A stretch of 59,352 bases of DNA from Bacteroidales bacterium. Its GTDB lineage: Bacteria > Bacteroidota > Bacteroidia > Bacteroidales > UBA932. The notes beneath the pieces are model-generated. The model saw only the letters and a program-made list of their open reading frames with translations. It was not told where the DNA came from and did not search any database. The stretch's first letter is position 1, and each line of letters starts with the position of its first letter. Positions 30,854-39,814 of the stretch are shown one piece after another. The stretch spans positions 1-59,352 of the forward strand of contig WRMN01000013.1 of the NCBI GenBank assembly GCA_009777095.1, written 5' to 3'. A program made the translations under genes and the position numbers.

Positions 30854-30870
30854 TATTTCCTGAATACCCC
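30854..30870 (+). repeat. Right copy of 17-base imperfect direct repeat flanking the island
   Basis: TATTTCCTGAATACCCC, 16 of 17 bases identical to 24814-24830. It touches the stop codon of rplQ, so the island lies immediately downstream of the ribosomal operon. Confidence 0.5.
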
Positions 30871-31472
30871 TAACTCCCTCTTTTCGTATGGGTCTGCTTG
30901 GGAGCATGGCCGGCGGCCTTGGTGGGTTTAGCAGTTACGGCTTTGGAAACATTCTTCGGTTTTTTAGCTGCCGACTTCTTTTCAACTACTTTTTTCGGTT
31001 TCCCTTCTGCGCCTTCGGCAGCAGCTTCACCTTCGGAAGTTACTGCACCTTTCTTGCCGCGGCTACGGCGGGTAGTTTTCTTCGCTGTCGTTTTAGTTAT
31101 ACCCATAGCTGTTTCGTTGAAGTCAACCAATTCGATCATAGCCATATCGGCAGCGTCGCCGGGGCGGAAGCCTATTTTCAAAATACGTGTATAACCGCCG
31201 GGGCGCGTCATAATTTTCGGAGCCACTTCGCGGAACAATTCCGAAACGGCATACTTATCTTTCAGGTAACTAAACACCGTACGGCGCGAATGCGTAGTGT
31301 CGTCTTTCGATTTTGTAATCAAAGGCTCTACATACACACGCAAGGCCTTGGCTTTAGCTTCTGTTGTTTCAATACGTTTATGTAAAATGAGAGAAGAGGC
31401 CATATTGGCTAACATGGCTTTTCGGTGGCCGCTCTTTCTCCCGAGATGATTGAATTTCTTGTTATGTCTCAT
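30870..31472 (-). CDS. rplQ: 50S ribosomal protein L17 with long basic C-terminal extension
   Basis: Ribosomal protein L17, large subunit. The core of about 116 residues is standard ([20 protein letters not shown] and [22 protein letters not shown] parts are present). The core includes a [23 protein letters not shown] segment. It is followed by about 75 residues rich in Lys, Ala and Thr ([12 protein letters not shown]...KRGS), making 200 residues in all. Shorter extensions are usual in Bacteroidetes; this one is long. It lies 6 bases after rpoA and is the last gene of the ribosomal cluster. Confidence 0.97.
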   Translation of the reverse strand: MRHNKKFNHLGRKSGHRKAMLANMASSLILHKRIETTEAKAKALRVYVEPLITKSKDDTTHSRRTVFSYLKDKYAVSELFREVAPKIMTRPGGYTRILKIGFRPGDAADMAMIELVDFNETAMGITKTTAKKTTRRSRGKKGAVTSEGEAAAEGAEGKPKKVVEKKSAAKKPKNVSKAVTAKPTKAAGHAPKQTHTKRGS

Positions 31473-31478
31473 CGCTTC

Positions 31479-32471
31479 TTATTCTTTGTCAAGTTTATAT
31501 TTTGTAATATCCATGCCGAAATTTAGCTTCAACCGATCGAGAAGGGCGTCCAATTCGGTAAGTGATTTACGGCCAAAATTGCGGAATTTTAACAAATCGC
31601 TGCGTTGGAACCGTACTAATTCGCCTAATATTTCCACCTCTGCTGTTTTGAGGCAATTGAGAGCACGCACCGAAAGCTCCATGTCCGACAAACGGGTTTT
31701 AAGCAGTTGGCGCATGCGCAATGTTTCCTCATCAAATTCCTCGTTAATGGTTTCCTCCGGAACGTCAAAGCTAATCTTATCTTCGGAGAAGAGCATAAAG
31801 TGATATATCAGAATTTTTGCTGCTTCACGCAAGGCTTCTTTAGGGTGAACAGAGCCGTCGGTAGTAATTTCGAGCATTAATTTCTCATAGTCGGTTTTTT
31901 GTTCCACACGCCAGTTGTCAACGGTATATTTTACGTTTTTAATAGGAGTATGAATCGAATCAATGGGAATTAAGCCGAAAGGAGCATTTTCAGGTTTATT
32001 TTCTTCGGCGGGAACATATCCGCGTCCCTTACCGATGGTTAATTCAATTTGAAGTTTCACTCCGACCTCTTTTTGACAAATCAACAAGTCGGGGTTCAAC
32101 ACCTTGAACGACGAAAGATGCTTAGAAATATCGCCAGCCTTGAAAAATTCCTGTCCGGTAATGGTAATTGATACGGATTCGCCATTCTCTTCTTCTACCA
32201 TTTTCTTAAAACGAACTTGTTTAAGGTTCAGTATTATTTCTACAACATTTTCAATAACGCCGGGAATAGTAGCAAATTCGTGGTCAACGCCTGCTATCTT
32301 CACTGAGGTTATTGCATAACCTTCGAGCGAGGATAATAAAATGCGGCGTAAAGCATTGCCGACAGTGATGCCGTAACCCGGCTCTAAAGGGCGGAACTCA
32401 AAACGTCCGAAAGTATCGGTAACTTCAAGTAATATTACCTTATCTGGTTTTTGAAACGCTAATATTGCCAT
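31479..32471 (-). CDS. rpoA: DNA-directed RNA polymerase subunit alpha
   Basis: The 330-residue alpha subunit, scaffold for RNA polymerase assembly. The N-terminal dimerisation domain is seen in [20 protein letters not shown] and [14 protein letters not shown]. The C-terminal helix-hairpin-helix domain (residues about 255-320) contains [20 protein letters not shown] and [10 protein letters not shown]; in other bacteria this domain contacts UP elements and activators. Length and motifs are normal. It follows rpsD by 31 bases and precedes rplQ by 6, the standard order. Confidence 0.98.
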   Translation of the reverse strand: MAILAFQKPDKVILLEVTDTFGRFEFRPLEPGYGITVGNALRRILLSSLEGYAITSVKIAGVDHEFATIPGVIENVVEIILNLKQVRFKKMVEEENGESVSITITGQEFFKAGDISKHLSSFKVLNPDLLICQKEVGVKLQIELTIGKGRGYVPAEENKPENAPFGLIPIDSIHTPIKNVKYTVDNWRVEQKTDYEKLMLEITTDGSVHPKEALREAAKILIYHFMLFSEDKISFDVPEETINEEFDEETLRMRQLLKTRLSDMELSVRALNCLKTAEVEILGELVRFQRSDLLKFRNFGRKSLTELDALLDRLKLNFGMDITKYKLDKE

Positions 32472-32502
32472 AATTTTGATATATAAAATTTAAAAACAGG
32501 GA

Positions 32503-33111
32503 CTATTTTGAGTACAATTCCACTATCAACTGTTCGTTGATGTTTTCGGGGATTTCGGTACGTTCAGGCAGGCTTACAAATTTACCGGTAAGCGTAGCGC
32601 TATCCCATTCTAACCATGGGTATTTGCTTGTTCCGCGTCCGCTTACATTATCCTGAATTACCTCAAGCGCCTGTGAACGTTCGCGTACGCCGACCAAGTC
32701 GCCGGGTTTAATGGTGCAGGAAGGAATATTGCAGACCTTACCGTTAAGCACAATATGACGATGTGTAACCAACTGACGGGCAGCTGCGCGCGTAGGCGCT
32801 ATACCCAAACGGTAAACCACATTGTCGAGACGGCTTTCCAAAAGGAACAAGAGGTTTTCACCTTTACGTCCTTTCATGCGTGAAGCCTTTTGGAAAAGGT
32901 TGCTGAACTGGCGTTCAAGAATGCCATAGGTGTATTTTACCTTTTGTTTTTCCTGTAACTGAACACCGTACTCAGACACTTTTTTACGTTTCTTTGCCAA
33001 GCCGTGCTGCCCCGGAGGATAGGCTTTGCGGTCGTAATTCTTGTCGGGGCCATAAATAGGCTCTCCGAACTTGCGGGCGATTTTTGTTGTTGGCCCTGTG
33101 TATCTTGCCAT
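32503..33111 (-). CDS. rpsD: 30S ribosomal protein S4
   Basis: Small-subunit assembly protein of 202 residues. It begins [20 protein letters not shown] and has the S4 RNA-binding domain [20 protein letters not shown] with [11 protein letters not shown]. No N-terminal zinc cysteines are seen, so this is the zinc-free form. It is separated from rpsK by 152 bases of low-complexity repeat spacer, wider than the other gaps of the cluster. Confidence 0.98.
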   Translation of the reverse strand: MARYTGPTTKIARKFGEPIYGPDKNYDRKAYPPGQHGLAKKRKKVSEYGVQLQEKQKVKYTYGILERQFSNLFQKASRMKGRKGENLLFLLESRLDNVVYRLGIAPTRAAARQLVTHRHIVLNGKVCNIPSCTIKPGDLVGVRERSQALEVIQDNVSGRGTSKYPWLEWDSATLTGKFVSLPERTEIPENINEQLIVELYSK

Positions 33112-33178
33112 TTAATTTTTGCCGAATATTACCCGTTGCCGCCGGGGTTGTTTAATTATTAAGCTTGTATGCTTTAAC

Positions 33179-33262
33179 CTTTGAGTTGAAAGTTTATAAA
33201 GTTGAAAGTTATAAAGTTGAGTATTTTTTATACTTTAATGAACTTTAAACCTTGAACTTTAA
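33179..33262. repeat. Low-complexity AAAGTTTATAAAGTTGAAAGTT spacer repeat between rpsD and rpsK
   Basis: Imperfect words (AAAGTTTATAAAGTT, GAAAGTTATAAAGTTGA, ACTTTAATGAACTTTAAAC, CTTGAACTTTAAAC) fill most of the 152-base gap. No promoter or gene was recognised in it. Confidence 0.65.
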
Positions 33263-33263
33263 A

Positions 33264-33653
33264 CTATACTCTGCGGCGTCCCTTAGGACGGCAGCCGTTG
33301 TGCGGCAAAGGAGTAACATCAATAATTTCGGTAACTTCAATACCGACGGAGCTAATGGTGCGGATAGCCGACTCGCGTCCGGCTCCCGGCCCTTTAACAT
33401 ATACTTTTACCTTGCGTAAACCTAAATCGAAGGCTACCTTAGCGCAATCGGTGGCTGCGGTTTGTGCGGCATAGGGCGTGTTCTTTTTCGAACCGCGAAA
33501 TCCCATTTTACCTGCCGACGACCAACTGATTACCTGTCCTTCGCTGTTTGCCAAAGTTACAATCACATTGTTAAATGTGGAGTGAACGTGCGCTTGTCCG
33601 TTAGCGTCAACCTTCACTACTCTTTTCTTCGTTGTTGTGGTCTTTTTTGCCAT
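33264..33653 (-). CDS. rpsK: 30S ribosomal protein S11
   Basis: A 129-residue platform protein of the small subunit. It contains the conserved [20 protein letters not shown] and the [17 protein letters not shown] segment, and ends in [13 protein letters not shown]. It starts 8 bases after rpsM. Length and ends are normal. Confidence 0.98.
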   Translation of the reverse strand: MAKKTTTTKKRVVKVDANGQAHVHSTFNNVIVTLANSEGQVISWSSAGKMGFRGSKKNTPYAAQTAATDCAKVAFDLGLRKVKVYVKGPGAGRESAIRTISSVGIEVTEIIDVTPLPHNGCRPKGRRRV

Positions 33654-33661
33654 GTTACCTG

Positions 33662-34042
33662 CTATTTAGTTGCTTTTTTCTTATTTGCTACAGTTTTCTT
33701 CTTACCCTTACGTGTGCGGGCGTTGTTCTTGGTGGTTTGGCCGCGAACAGGCAAACCGATACGGTGACGGATACCACGGTAACAACCAATGTCCATCAAC
33801 CGTTTGATGTTCAATTGAACCATGGAGCGCAGTTCTCCTTCAATTTTGAAGCCGCCCTGTTGAATAAGCGAACGAATGGCGTTTATCTGCTCGTCATTCC
33901 AATCTTTTACCTTGATGTTATAATCAATGCTTGCTTGCTGGAGAATGCTTTGAGCTGTACTGCGGCCAATGCCGTAGATGTAGGTCAGGCCTATCTCCCC
34001 GCGTTTATTTTTGGGTAAATCTACCCCGGCTATACGTGCCAT
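33662..34042 (-). CDS. rpsM: 30S ribosomal protein S13
   Basis: A 126-residue head protein of the small subunit. It begins [20 protein letters not shown] and contains the tRNA/helix-turn-helix segment [17 protein letters not shown]. The basic C-terminal tail is [17 protein letters not shown]. It sits between rpmJ and rpsK as usual. Confidence 0.98.
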   Translation of the reverse strand: MARIAGVDLPKNKRGEIGLTYIYGIGRSTAQSILQQASIDYNIKVKDWNDEQINAIRSLIQQGGFKIEGELRSMVQLNIKRLMDIGCYRGIRHRIGLPVRGQTTKNNARTRKGKKKTVANKKKATK

Positions 34043-34079
34043 ACAATAATTTGTTATTTATTATTTATTATTTATTATC
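34043..34079. repeat. TTATTTA heptamer-like spacer repeat between rpmJ and rpsM
   Basis: TTATTTATTATTTATTATTTATTAT fills the short gap: a period-7 low-complexity run, written here as overlapping TTATTTA units. It is one of several repeated-word spacers in the ribosomal cluster. Confidence 0.55.
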
Positions 34080-34196
34080 TTAGCCTTGACGCATTTTGAA
34101 CTTTGGGTTCTTTTTGCAAATCACATACAAACGCCCCTTGCGTTTTACAATCTTGCAGTCCTCGCTGCGTTTCTTAATAGATGCTTTTATTTTCAT
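34080..34196 (-). CDS. rpmJ: 50S ribosomal protein L36
   Basis: A 38-residue protein read on the minus strand from ATG at 34194-34196 to TAA at 34080-34082. It begins [20 protein letters not shown] and ends [10 protein letters not shown]. Of the four zinc ligands of the C+ form only Cys 14 and Cys 27 remain; positions 11 and 33 are Ser and Phe, so it probably does not bind zinc. Its place between infA and rpsM is standard. Confidence 0.95.
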   Translation of the reverse strand: MKIKASIKKRSEDCKIVKRKGRLYVICKKNPKFKMRQG

Positions 34197-34238
34197 ATCT
34201 TTTTTCTTTTTTTTTTACTAAAGTTTATTTCTTCATTT

Positions 34239-34457
34239 TTATTTATGTCTAAAGGCTATGCGGCCCTTGGTTAAATCGTAAGGCGACATCTCCACGCGCA
34301 CCCTGTCGCCCGGCAGTATGCGGATATAGTGCATACGCATCTTTCCGGAAATGTGGGCAATAATAACATGCCCATTATCCAGCTCCACGCGGAACATGGC
34401 ATTGGATAATGCTTCGATGATAATGCCTTCTTTTTCTATCGCTGCCTGTTTAGACAT
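34239..34457 (-). CDS. infA: Translation initiation factor IF-1
   Basis: A 72-residue OB-fold S1-like protein that binds the A site of the 30S subunit during initiation. The conserved [53 protein letters not shown] and the IAFRHK end are all present. It lies between map and rpmJ, the usual Bacteroidetes order. Confidence 0.98.
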   Translation of the reverse strand: MSKQAAIEKEGIIIEALSNAMFRVELDNGHVIIAHISGKMRMHYIRILPGDRVRVEMSPYDLTKGRIAFRHK

Positions 34458-34458
34458 A

Positions 34459-34492
34459 GTTTATAATAGTTTAAAGTTTAAAAGTTTACGGT
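34459..34492. repeat. AGTTTAAAGTTTAAAAGTTTA spacer repeat between infA and map
   Basis: ATAGTTTAAAGTTTAAAAG and related words, the same family as the other AAACTTT-type spacers (reverse complement). Confidence 0.55.
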
Positions 34493-34513
34493 TTATTTTA
34501 TTTATTTTCTATT

Positions 34514-35287
34514 TTAATATCTTAATTCTTTTTCAATATACTCAAAGGTTGACAGGACTTCGGGGTGGCCTTTTCTGATACAAACCATTAGCTCAAAATG
34601 GGCGCTTAGTTTATTATCTTCGGTATGCAGGGTCCAACCGTCCTTATCGAGATACACCTTTTTAGTCCCCTCGTTAATCATCGGCTCAATGCAAATCACC
34701 ATTCCTTCTTTCAACTGCTTTCCGCGCCCTCTTTTGCCGAAATTCGGCACTTCGGGGGCCTCGTGCATCTTACGGCCTATCCCATGTCCAACCATCTCGC
34801 GAACCACTCCGTAACCGAACTGTTCGGCATGGCTTTGCACGGCAGCGGAAATATCACCCACACGGTTACCTGCTATTGCCTGCGCTATGCCTTTGTAGAG
34901 CGAATCTTTCGTTACACTCAGCAAAGTTTCTGCTTCCCGACTGATTTTGCCTACCGCAAAGGTATAAGCCGAATCACCGTAATACCCCTTATAGCGCGTA
35001 CCGCAATCTATAGCCACAATATCTCCTTCCTGAAGGCGATATGCCGAAGGAATACCATGCACAACCACATCATTTACCGAGATACATAAGGAATTTGGAA
35101 ATCCCTCGTAACCTAAGAATGCCGGTTCCGCACCATGGTCGCGGATAAAGGTTTCAGCCAATTTATCCAATTCTAATGTGGTTATTCCCGGCTGTATTCT
35201 TTTGCCGACCTCTGCCAAGGTCTTCGATACTAAAAGCGCATTTTCTTTCAGCAGTGCGATTTCCTCGTTGGTTCTCAGTGCTATCAT
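34514..35287 (-). CDS. map: Type I methionine aminopeptidase
   Basis: Removes the initiator Met from nascent proteins using two metal ions. About 257 residues from the chosen ATG at 35287 (MIALRTNEEIALLKENALLV), which matches the usual family start. A frame-consistent ATG five codons upstream (35302) would add MFFGK. Metal ligands are visible in VAIDCGTRYKGYYGDSAYTF, GHGIGRKMHEAPEVPNFG, CIEPMINEG and SAHFE. It lies between secY and infA. Confidence 0.95.
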   Translation of the reverse strand: MIALRTNEEIALLKENALLVSKTLAEVGKRIQPGITTLELDKLAETFIRDHGAEPAFLGYEGFPNSLCISVNDVVVHGIPSAYRLQEGDIVAIDCGTRYKGYYGDSAYTFAVGKISREAETLLSVTKDSLYKGIAQAIAGNRVGDISAAVQSHAEQFGYGVVREMVGHGIGRKMHEAPEVPNFGKRGRGKQLKEGMVICIEPMINEGTKKVYLDKDGWTLHTEDNKLSAHFELMVCIRKGHPEVLSTFEYIEKELRY

Positions 35288-35353
35288 TTTTCCAAAGAAC
35301 ATTTCAGCACATAGCGAACGGCAAAATTCATTGCCGCCGCCTGTTTACTGTTG

Positions 35354-36670
35354 CTATCCGTTACGCCCTTTCAGACGTCCGGATTTCATCAATCCGTCAT
35401 AATGACGGTTTAGCAGATGGCTTTCAATTTGCTGCAAGGTGTCCAATACCACGCCCACCATAATAAGCAGGGAGGTGCCGCCATAGAAAAGAGCAAATTG
35501 ATTACTAACGCCTAATATCATGGCAAAAGCAGGCAAAATAGCCACTAAAGCCAAGAAGATAGAGCCGGGTAATGTAATGCGCGACATTACCTCGTCTAAA
35601 TATTCGGCTGTTTTCTTACCGGGTTTTATACCGGGAATAAAACCTCCGTTTTTCTTCATCTCGTCAGCCATATTGGTGGGGTTCACTGTTACGGCTGTAT
35701 AGAAATAAGTGAAGAGTACGACCATTAAACCGAAGGTAAAATTATACCAAAATCCTGTGTGGTTCCCGAAGGCGGCAGCAATGCCGCTGGTAGCATCAAA
35801 ACCCGACAGCAGTAATGGAATAAACATCAATGCCTGAGCGAAGATGATAGGCATAACACCGGCAGCATTAATCTTCAACGGAATATATTGACGCACGCCG
35901 CCGTATTGTTTGTTGCCGACAATACGCTTGGCATATTGTACGGGGATTCTGCGTGTTCCCTGCACTAAGGCAATAGTTGCGGCAAAGATGAAGAACAACA
36001 CCACTATTTCAACAATAAACATCAGGATACCTCCTGTTGTTTCATTCAGGCGGGAACCTAATTCTGCCACAAATGCAAAGGGCAGGCGGGCCAAGATACC
36101 TACGGTAATGATTAAGGAAATACCGTTGCCGATACCTCTATCGGTAATACGTTCGCCTAACCACATTACAAACATCGTGCCTGAAATAAGGATCAGGGTA
36201 GCAAAAAGGTTATATCCAAAGCCGCTTAGCATAAAGGCTGATGCGGGAATTTGAGCATGCAGGTTCGCAATATAAGCAGGTCCCTGCAAAGTCAAAATCG
36301 CTATGGTCAGATAGCGGGTCATTTGGTTCATCTTGCGGCGGCCGCTTTCACCTTCACGCTGTAAACGCTGAAAATAAGGAATCATCATTCCCAACAGCTG
36401 AATAACGATAGAGGCCGAAATGTAAGGCATAATCCCCAAGGCAAAAACGGAGGCGTTACCAAATGCTCCTCCTGAAAAGAGGTTGAGCAAACCTATCAGC
36501 CCTTCCGACGATTGCGATTGTAAGTTGGCCAATTGCAAGGGGTCAATCCCCGGTAATACGACAAAACTTCCCAAGCGATAAACCAAGAGCAAAAGAACAG
36601 TGTAAATTATTCTTGTGCGCAGTTCCTCAATCTTGAAGATATTTTGTATGGTTGTAATTAACTTTTTCAT
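35354..36670 (-). CDS. secY: Preprotein translocase subunit SecY
   Basis: A 438-residue channel subunit of the Sec translocon with ten membrane helices. Recognisable segments are the N-terminal ELRTRIIYTVLLLLVYRLGS, the FVVLPGIDP plug-entry region, the GERITDRGIGNGISLII loop, and the C5 loop GGVRQYIPLKINAAGVMPII. The C-terminus ends in NRHYDGLMKSGRLKGRNG. It follows rplO by 8 bases and precedes map, so protein export and ribosome synthesis share this operon. Confidence 0.98.
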   Translation of the reverse strand: MKKLITTIQNIFKIEELRTRIIYTVLLLLVYRLGSFVVLPGIDPLQLANLQSQSSEGLIGLLNLFSGGAFGNASVFALGIMPYISASIVIQLLGMMIPYFQRLQREGESGRRKMNQMTRYLTIAILTLQGPAYIANLHAQIPASAFMLSGFGYNLFATLILISGTMFVMWLGERITDRGIGNGISLIITVGILARLPFAFVAELGSRLNETTGGILMFIVEIVVLFFIFAATIALVQGTRRIPVQYAKRIVGNKQYGGVRQYIPLKINAAGVMPIIFAQALMFIPLLLSGFDATSGIAAAFGNHTGFWYNFTFGLMVVLFTYFYTAVTVNPTNMADEMKKNGGFIPGIKPGKKTAEYLDEVMSRITLPGSIFLALVAILPAFAMILGVSNQFALFYGGTSLLIMVGVVLDTLQQIESHLLNRHYDGLMKSGRLKGRNG

Positions 36671-36678
36671 GGCACGAT

Positions 36679-37125
36679 TTAAAGTTTGGTTGCTGTACCC
36701 TTGTTAGCTTCAATAGCAGCAATCGCCGTTTTTGAGAAGGCGTGCGCAGTTACGTTTACGGTAGCGCTAAGCGTACCGTTGCCAAGAATTTTAACCTTGT
36801 CGTTTTTAGATACCAATCCGGCATTAATCAAAATGTCATGCGTAATGTCCTGTACATTATTTTTATCCACCAAAGCTTGGAGGGTTGACAGGTTAATGGG
36901 TTTGTATTCGATACGGCTCATGTTGTTGAAACCATATTTAGGCAAACGGCGTTGCAGGGGCATCTGGCCGCCTTCAAAACCTTTTTTGCGCGAATAACCT
37001 GAACGCGATTGGGCGCCTTTGTGGCCGCGTGTAGAAGTTCCTCCGCGGCCGGAGCCTTCGCCACGGCCAATACGTTTAGTCTTATGGGTTGACCCCGCCG
37101 CCGGGGTTAATTTGTGTAAACTCAT
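36679..37125 (-). CDS. rplO: 50S ribosomal protein L15
   Basis: A 148-residue protein. It begins MSLHKLTPAAGSTHKTKRIG, with the glycine-rich GRGEGSGRGGTSTRGHKGAQ loop that penetrates the large subunit, then KKGFEGGQMPLQRRLPKYGF. Standard length. It is located between rpmD and secY. Confidence 0.98.
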   Translation of the reverse strand: MSLHKLTPAAGSTHKTKRIGRGEGSGRGGTSTRGHKGAQSRSGYSRKKGFEGGQMPLQRRLPKYGFNNMSRIEYKPINLSTLQALVDKNNVQDITHDILINAGLVSKNDKVKILGNGTLSATVNVTAHAFSKTAIAAIEANKGTATKL

Positions 37126-37183
37126 CTTTTTTATTTTTATGCTATCGCTAATTATTAACTCGCTGTTTGTTAGACCTAAGGCG

Positions 37184-37498
37184 TTACGCCTCTACGTTGT
37201 TTTCTTCTTCCGCCGCAATCGCTGGTGCTTCTACATTTTCTTCTGCAGGCACAACATTTTGCGCTTCTACGTTTTTCTTCGCACGGGAAGCACGGGGTTT
37301 TGCAGCCTTAACCTCTTCTGCAATTTCTTCTATTTTTACCAAATGCCGTACTTTCTCTATCATGCCTTTAGTAACATCGTTGACTTCGCGTTCAACGGTT
37401 TGGTGCATACGGCGCAGGCCTAAGGATACCAAAGTTGCTATTTGGCGGTCGGTTGCACCGTTTTTACTTTTTATTTGCGTAATTTTCACTTTTGCCAT
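37184..37498 (-). CDS. rpmD: 50S ribosomal protein L30 with acidic C-terminal extension
   Basis: The first 58 or so residues are a normal L30 (KVKITQIKSKNGATDRQIA, LGLRRMHQTVERE, GMIEKVRHLVKI). About 45 further residues follow, rich in Ala and Glu and containing three NVEA motifs (KKNVEAQNV, EENVEAPAI, NNVEA). L30 is usually about 60 residues, so this 104-residue form has an unusual tail. It lies 12 bases after rpsE. Confidence 0.92.
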   Translation of the reverse strand: MAKVKITQIKSKNGATDRQIATLVSLGLRRMHQTVEREVNDVTKGMIEKVRHLVKIEEIAEEVKAAKPRASRAKKNVEAQNVVPAEENVEAPAIAAEEENNVEA

Positions 37499-37510
37499 AG
37501 TTGCTTCTCC

Positions 37511-38026
37511 TTATCCTTTAAATACTTTTTGCATATTCACGCCGCGAACACCCGCAACAGTATAAGCATCGCGCAATTCGAGCAATGCAGCAATCGTAGC
37601 TTTCACTAAATTGTGCGGGTTCGATGAGCCTTTTGATTTAGCCAGCACGTCGTGAATGCCCACACTTTCGAACACAGCGCGCATAGCGCCCCCTGCCTTC
37701 ACTCCTGTACCCGGAGCTGCGGGCTTCATAAACACTTGTGCGCCGCCGAATTTAGCTGTTTGTTCATGAGGAATAGTACGCTTATTCAAAGGAATACGCA
37801 CTAAGTTTTTCTTGGCGTCTTCAACACCTTTAGCAATAGCAGAAGTTACTTCGCCTGCTTTTCCGAGGCCATAGCCTACAACCCCATTTTCATCGCCCAC
37901 TACAACAATAGCTGCAAAACTGAAGTGGCGTCCCCCTTTGGTTACCTTAGTTACACGTTGAATAGCCACTAATTGGTCTTTTAACTCCAAATCGGTTGTC
38001 TTTACTTTTTTAACGTTTGTAGTCAT
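37511..38026 (-). CDS. rpsE: 30S ribosomal protein S5
   Basis: A 171-residue protein involved in decoding fidelity. The double-stranded-RNA-binding N-terminal domain contains [20 protein letters not shown], and the C-terminal domain contains [20 protein letters not shown] and [19 protein letters not shown]. It is preceded by rplR with 11 bases between. Confidence 0.98.
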   Translation of the reverse strand: MTTNVKKVKTTDLELKDQLVAIQRVTKVTKGGRHFSFAAIVVVGDENGVVGYGLGKAGEVTSAIAKGVEDAKKNLVRIPLNKRTIPHEQTAKFGGAQVFMKPAAPGTGVKAGGAMRAVFESVGIHDVLAKSKGSSNPHNLVKATIAALLELRDAYTVAGVRGVNMQKVFKG

Positions 38027-38037
38027 AGTTTATCTAA

Positions 38038-38400
38038 TTAGAATTTAAGACCCCCTTCGCGGGCGGCTTCTGCTAAATTTTTAACTTTTCCATGATAAAG
38101 GTACCCTCCGCGGTCGAAAGCCACGGTAGTGATGCCCTTTGCCGTTGCACGCTCGGCGGCTAACTGGCCTACTAATTTGGCCACTTCAACGCCGGGTTTG
38201 CCCTTAACGGTTTCCACCAATGATTTATCGCGTGATGATGCGGCTGCAAGGGTAACTCCGGCCACATCGTCGATAAATTGTACATATACTGATTTGTTGC
38301 TGCGATACACCGCCATGCGGGGACGTTCAGCCGTACCGCTAACGATTTTACGTATGCGATACCGAATTCTTTGTCTTCTTTCAATTTTTGATAATGCCAT
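38038..38400 (-). CDS. rplR: 50S ribosomal protein L18
   Basis: A 120-residue 5S-rRNA-binding protein. Key parts: [38 protein letters not shown], and the C-terminal [20 protein letters not shown] with EGGLKF. Normal length. It lies between rplF and rpsE. Confidence 0.98.
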   Translation of the reverse strand: MALSKIERRQRIRYRIRKIVSGTAERPRMAVYRSNKSVYVQFIDDVAGVTLAAASSRDKSLVETVKGKPGVEVAKLVGQLAAERATAKGITTVAFDRGGYLYHGKVKNLAEAAREGGLKF

Positions 38401-38416
38401 AACGCTACCTCCCTAA

Positions 38417-38977
38417 TTATTTTGCACTGGCCGATTTACCGGCTTTACGGCGAATTTGTTCGCCAACAAATTTAATACCTTTTCCTTTGTAAGGTTCGGG
38501 TTTACGGAATGAGCGGATTTTCGCCGCTACCTGCCCTATCAATTGCTTGTCGTGACTGGTCAGGGTTAACACAGGGTTAGCCCCTTTTCTCACAGTTTCT
38601 GCAACTGCCTTAACTTCTTTGGGTATTTCGAAATGAATATCATGAGAATAGCCGAGGCTAAACTGCAGGATTTGTCCGTTCACTTCTACGCGGTAACCCA
38701 CGCCGACTAATTCTTGTTTGATGGTGAACCCATCTGATACGCCCTTAACCATGTTGGCAATCAAGGCGCGGTATAAACCGTGCATGGAGCGGTGGCGGGG
38801 CTGGTCGGTGGGACGGCTTACCGTCAACACGCTTCCCTCTACGGATACTTTAATATCTGCATCTACTTTCTGACGCAGTTCTCCGAGCGGGCCTTTCACC
38901 ACAACCACATTGCCGTTTTCCACCTTTATGGTTACGGCCGAGGGCAGGTCTACAGGTAATTTTCCTATTCGTGACAT
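38417..38977 (-). CDS. rplF: 50S ribosomal protein L6
   Basis: A 186-residue protein with two L6 domains. It begins MSRIGKLPVDLPSAVTIKVE; the second domain carries the GIKFVGEQIRRKAGKSASAK end (the usual KGIKY...RRKAGK signature). Normal length. It follows rpsH with a 43-base low-complexity spacer. Confidence 0.98.
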   Translation of the reverse strand: MSRIGKLPVDLPSAVTIKVENGNVVVVKGPLGELRQKVDADIKVSVEGSVLTVSRPTDQPRHRSMHGLYRALIANMVKGVSDGFTIKQELVGVGYRVEVNGQILQFSLGYSHDIHFEIPKEVKAVAETVRKGANPVLTLTSHDKQLIGQVAAKIRSFRKPEPYKGKGIKFVGEQIRRKAGKSASAK

Positions 38978-38986
38978 ACTATATTT

Positions 38987-39022
38987 AGTTTATAAAGTTT
39001 AAAAGTTTAAAGTTCAAAGTTT
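38987..39022. repeat. AGTTTATAAAGTTTAAAAGTTTAAAG spacer repeat between rplF and rpsH
   Basis: The words AGTTTATAAAG, TTTAAAAGTTTAAAG and TTCAAAGTTTAA fill the gap; same family as 14.16, 33.2, 34.46, 45.4 and 53.7 kb. Confidence 0.6.
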
Positions 39023-39416
39023 AATATATGTAGCAAAGAACTTCGCCGCCTACATTTTGAACCTTGGCTTCTTTATCCGTCATGATTCCTTTGGAGGTGG
39101 AAAGAATAGCTATCCCCAAACCGTTCAATACGCGCGGCATATTGTCCACATCGGTGTACTGGCGTAAACCGGGGGTACTCACGCGCTGGAGCTTCTTAAT
39201 CGCCGGACGCTTGGTATCGGGGTGATACTTTAATGCGATTTTAATACTGTTTGAAGGACTTCCTTCTACTACTTTGTAGGCTAAAATATAGCCTTTTTCA
39301 TGCAAAATGCGGGTAAGTTCCATCTTCATTTTTGAAGCGGGGATTTCAACCGTCTTGTGGCCTACTGCCGATGCATTTCTAATTCTTGTCAAAAAATCTG
39401 CGATTGGATCAGTCAT
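39021..39416 (-). CDS. rpsH: 30S ribosomal protein S8
   Basis: A 131-residue 16S-rRNA-binding assembly protein. It begins MTDPIADFLTRIRNASAVGH and ends in GIMTDKEAKVQNVGGEVLCY with IY, the typical last strands. Normal length. Confidence 0.98.
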   Translation of the reverse strand: MTDPIADFLTRIRNASAVGHKTVEIPASKMKMELTRILHEKGYILAYKVVEGSPSNSIKIALKYHPDTKRPAIKKLQRVSTPGLRQYTDVDNMPRVLNGLGIAILSTSKGIMTDKEAKVQNVGGEVLCYIY

Positions 39417-39543
39417 TGTTGTTTTTGTTTTTTAAGTTTGCAGCGCTTGCAGCGCCCGATATCCATATTTTATATTTTGTGAAGCGTGAGACGTGAAGTG
39501 TCGTTACAATCGCTTAACGACTTACGCTTAACTCTTTACTCTT
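39417..39543. repeat. Spacer between rpsH and rpsN with repeated GCGTGA/TTAACGACTTACGCTTAAC words
   Basis: A 127-base gap, wide for this operon. It has a GCAGCGCTTGCAGCGCC run, then GAAGCGTGAGACGTGAAGTG, then CGCTTAACGACTTACGCTTA ending in ACTCTTTACTCTTTT: imperfect repeated words of another composition. No gene recognised. Confidence 0.45.
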
Positions 39544-39813
39544 TTACCATGAAGCTTTGCGCACGCCCGGAATGAGACCCTTGCTGGCCATTTCGCGGAA
39601 TTGGATACGACTGATGCCGAACATACGCATATAGCCTTTGGGGCGACCGGTGATGGAACAACGGTTATGCAGGCGAACAGGGCTTGAGTTCTTGGGCAAT
39701 TTCGCCAAAGCAACCCAGTCGCCGGCTTCTTTCAGGGCCTTACGTTTTTCAGCATATTTTGCCGCCAATTTTGCACGTTTCACTTCGCGTGCTTTCATTG
39801 ATTCTTTTGCCAT
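39544..39813 (-). CDS. rpsN: 30S ribosomal protein S14 (long, zinc-free form)
   Basis: An 89-residue protein starting at [20 protein letters not shown] (ATG at 39811-39813, 1 base after rplE). An in-frame ATG upstream would overlap rplE by 74 bases and is rejected. The C-terminal [20 protein letters not shown] motif is standard. There is only one Cys, so this is the zinc-independent long form. Confidence 0.97.
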   Translation of the reverse strand: MAKESMKAREVKRAKLAAKYAEKRKALKEAGDWVALAKLPKNSSPVRLHNRCSITGRPKGYMRMFGISRIQFREMASKGLIPGVRKASW

Positions 39814-39814
39814 A

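Noticed and set aside
30888-31385. Plus-strand frame of 165 codons
   Set aside because: Antisense to rplQ; no start context and an unlikely Cys/Phe-rich composition.
34625-35089. Plus-strand frame of 154 codons
   Set aside because: Antisense to map, whose protein is fully conserved.
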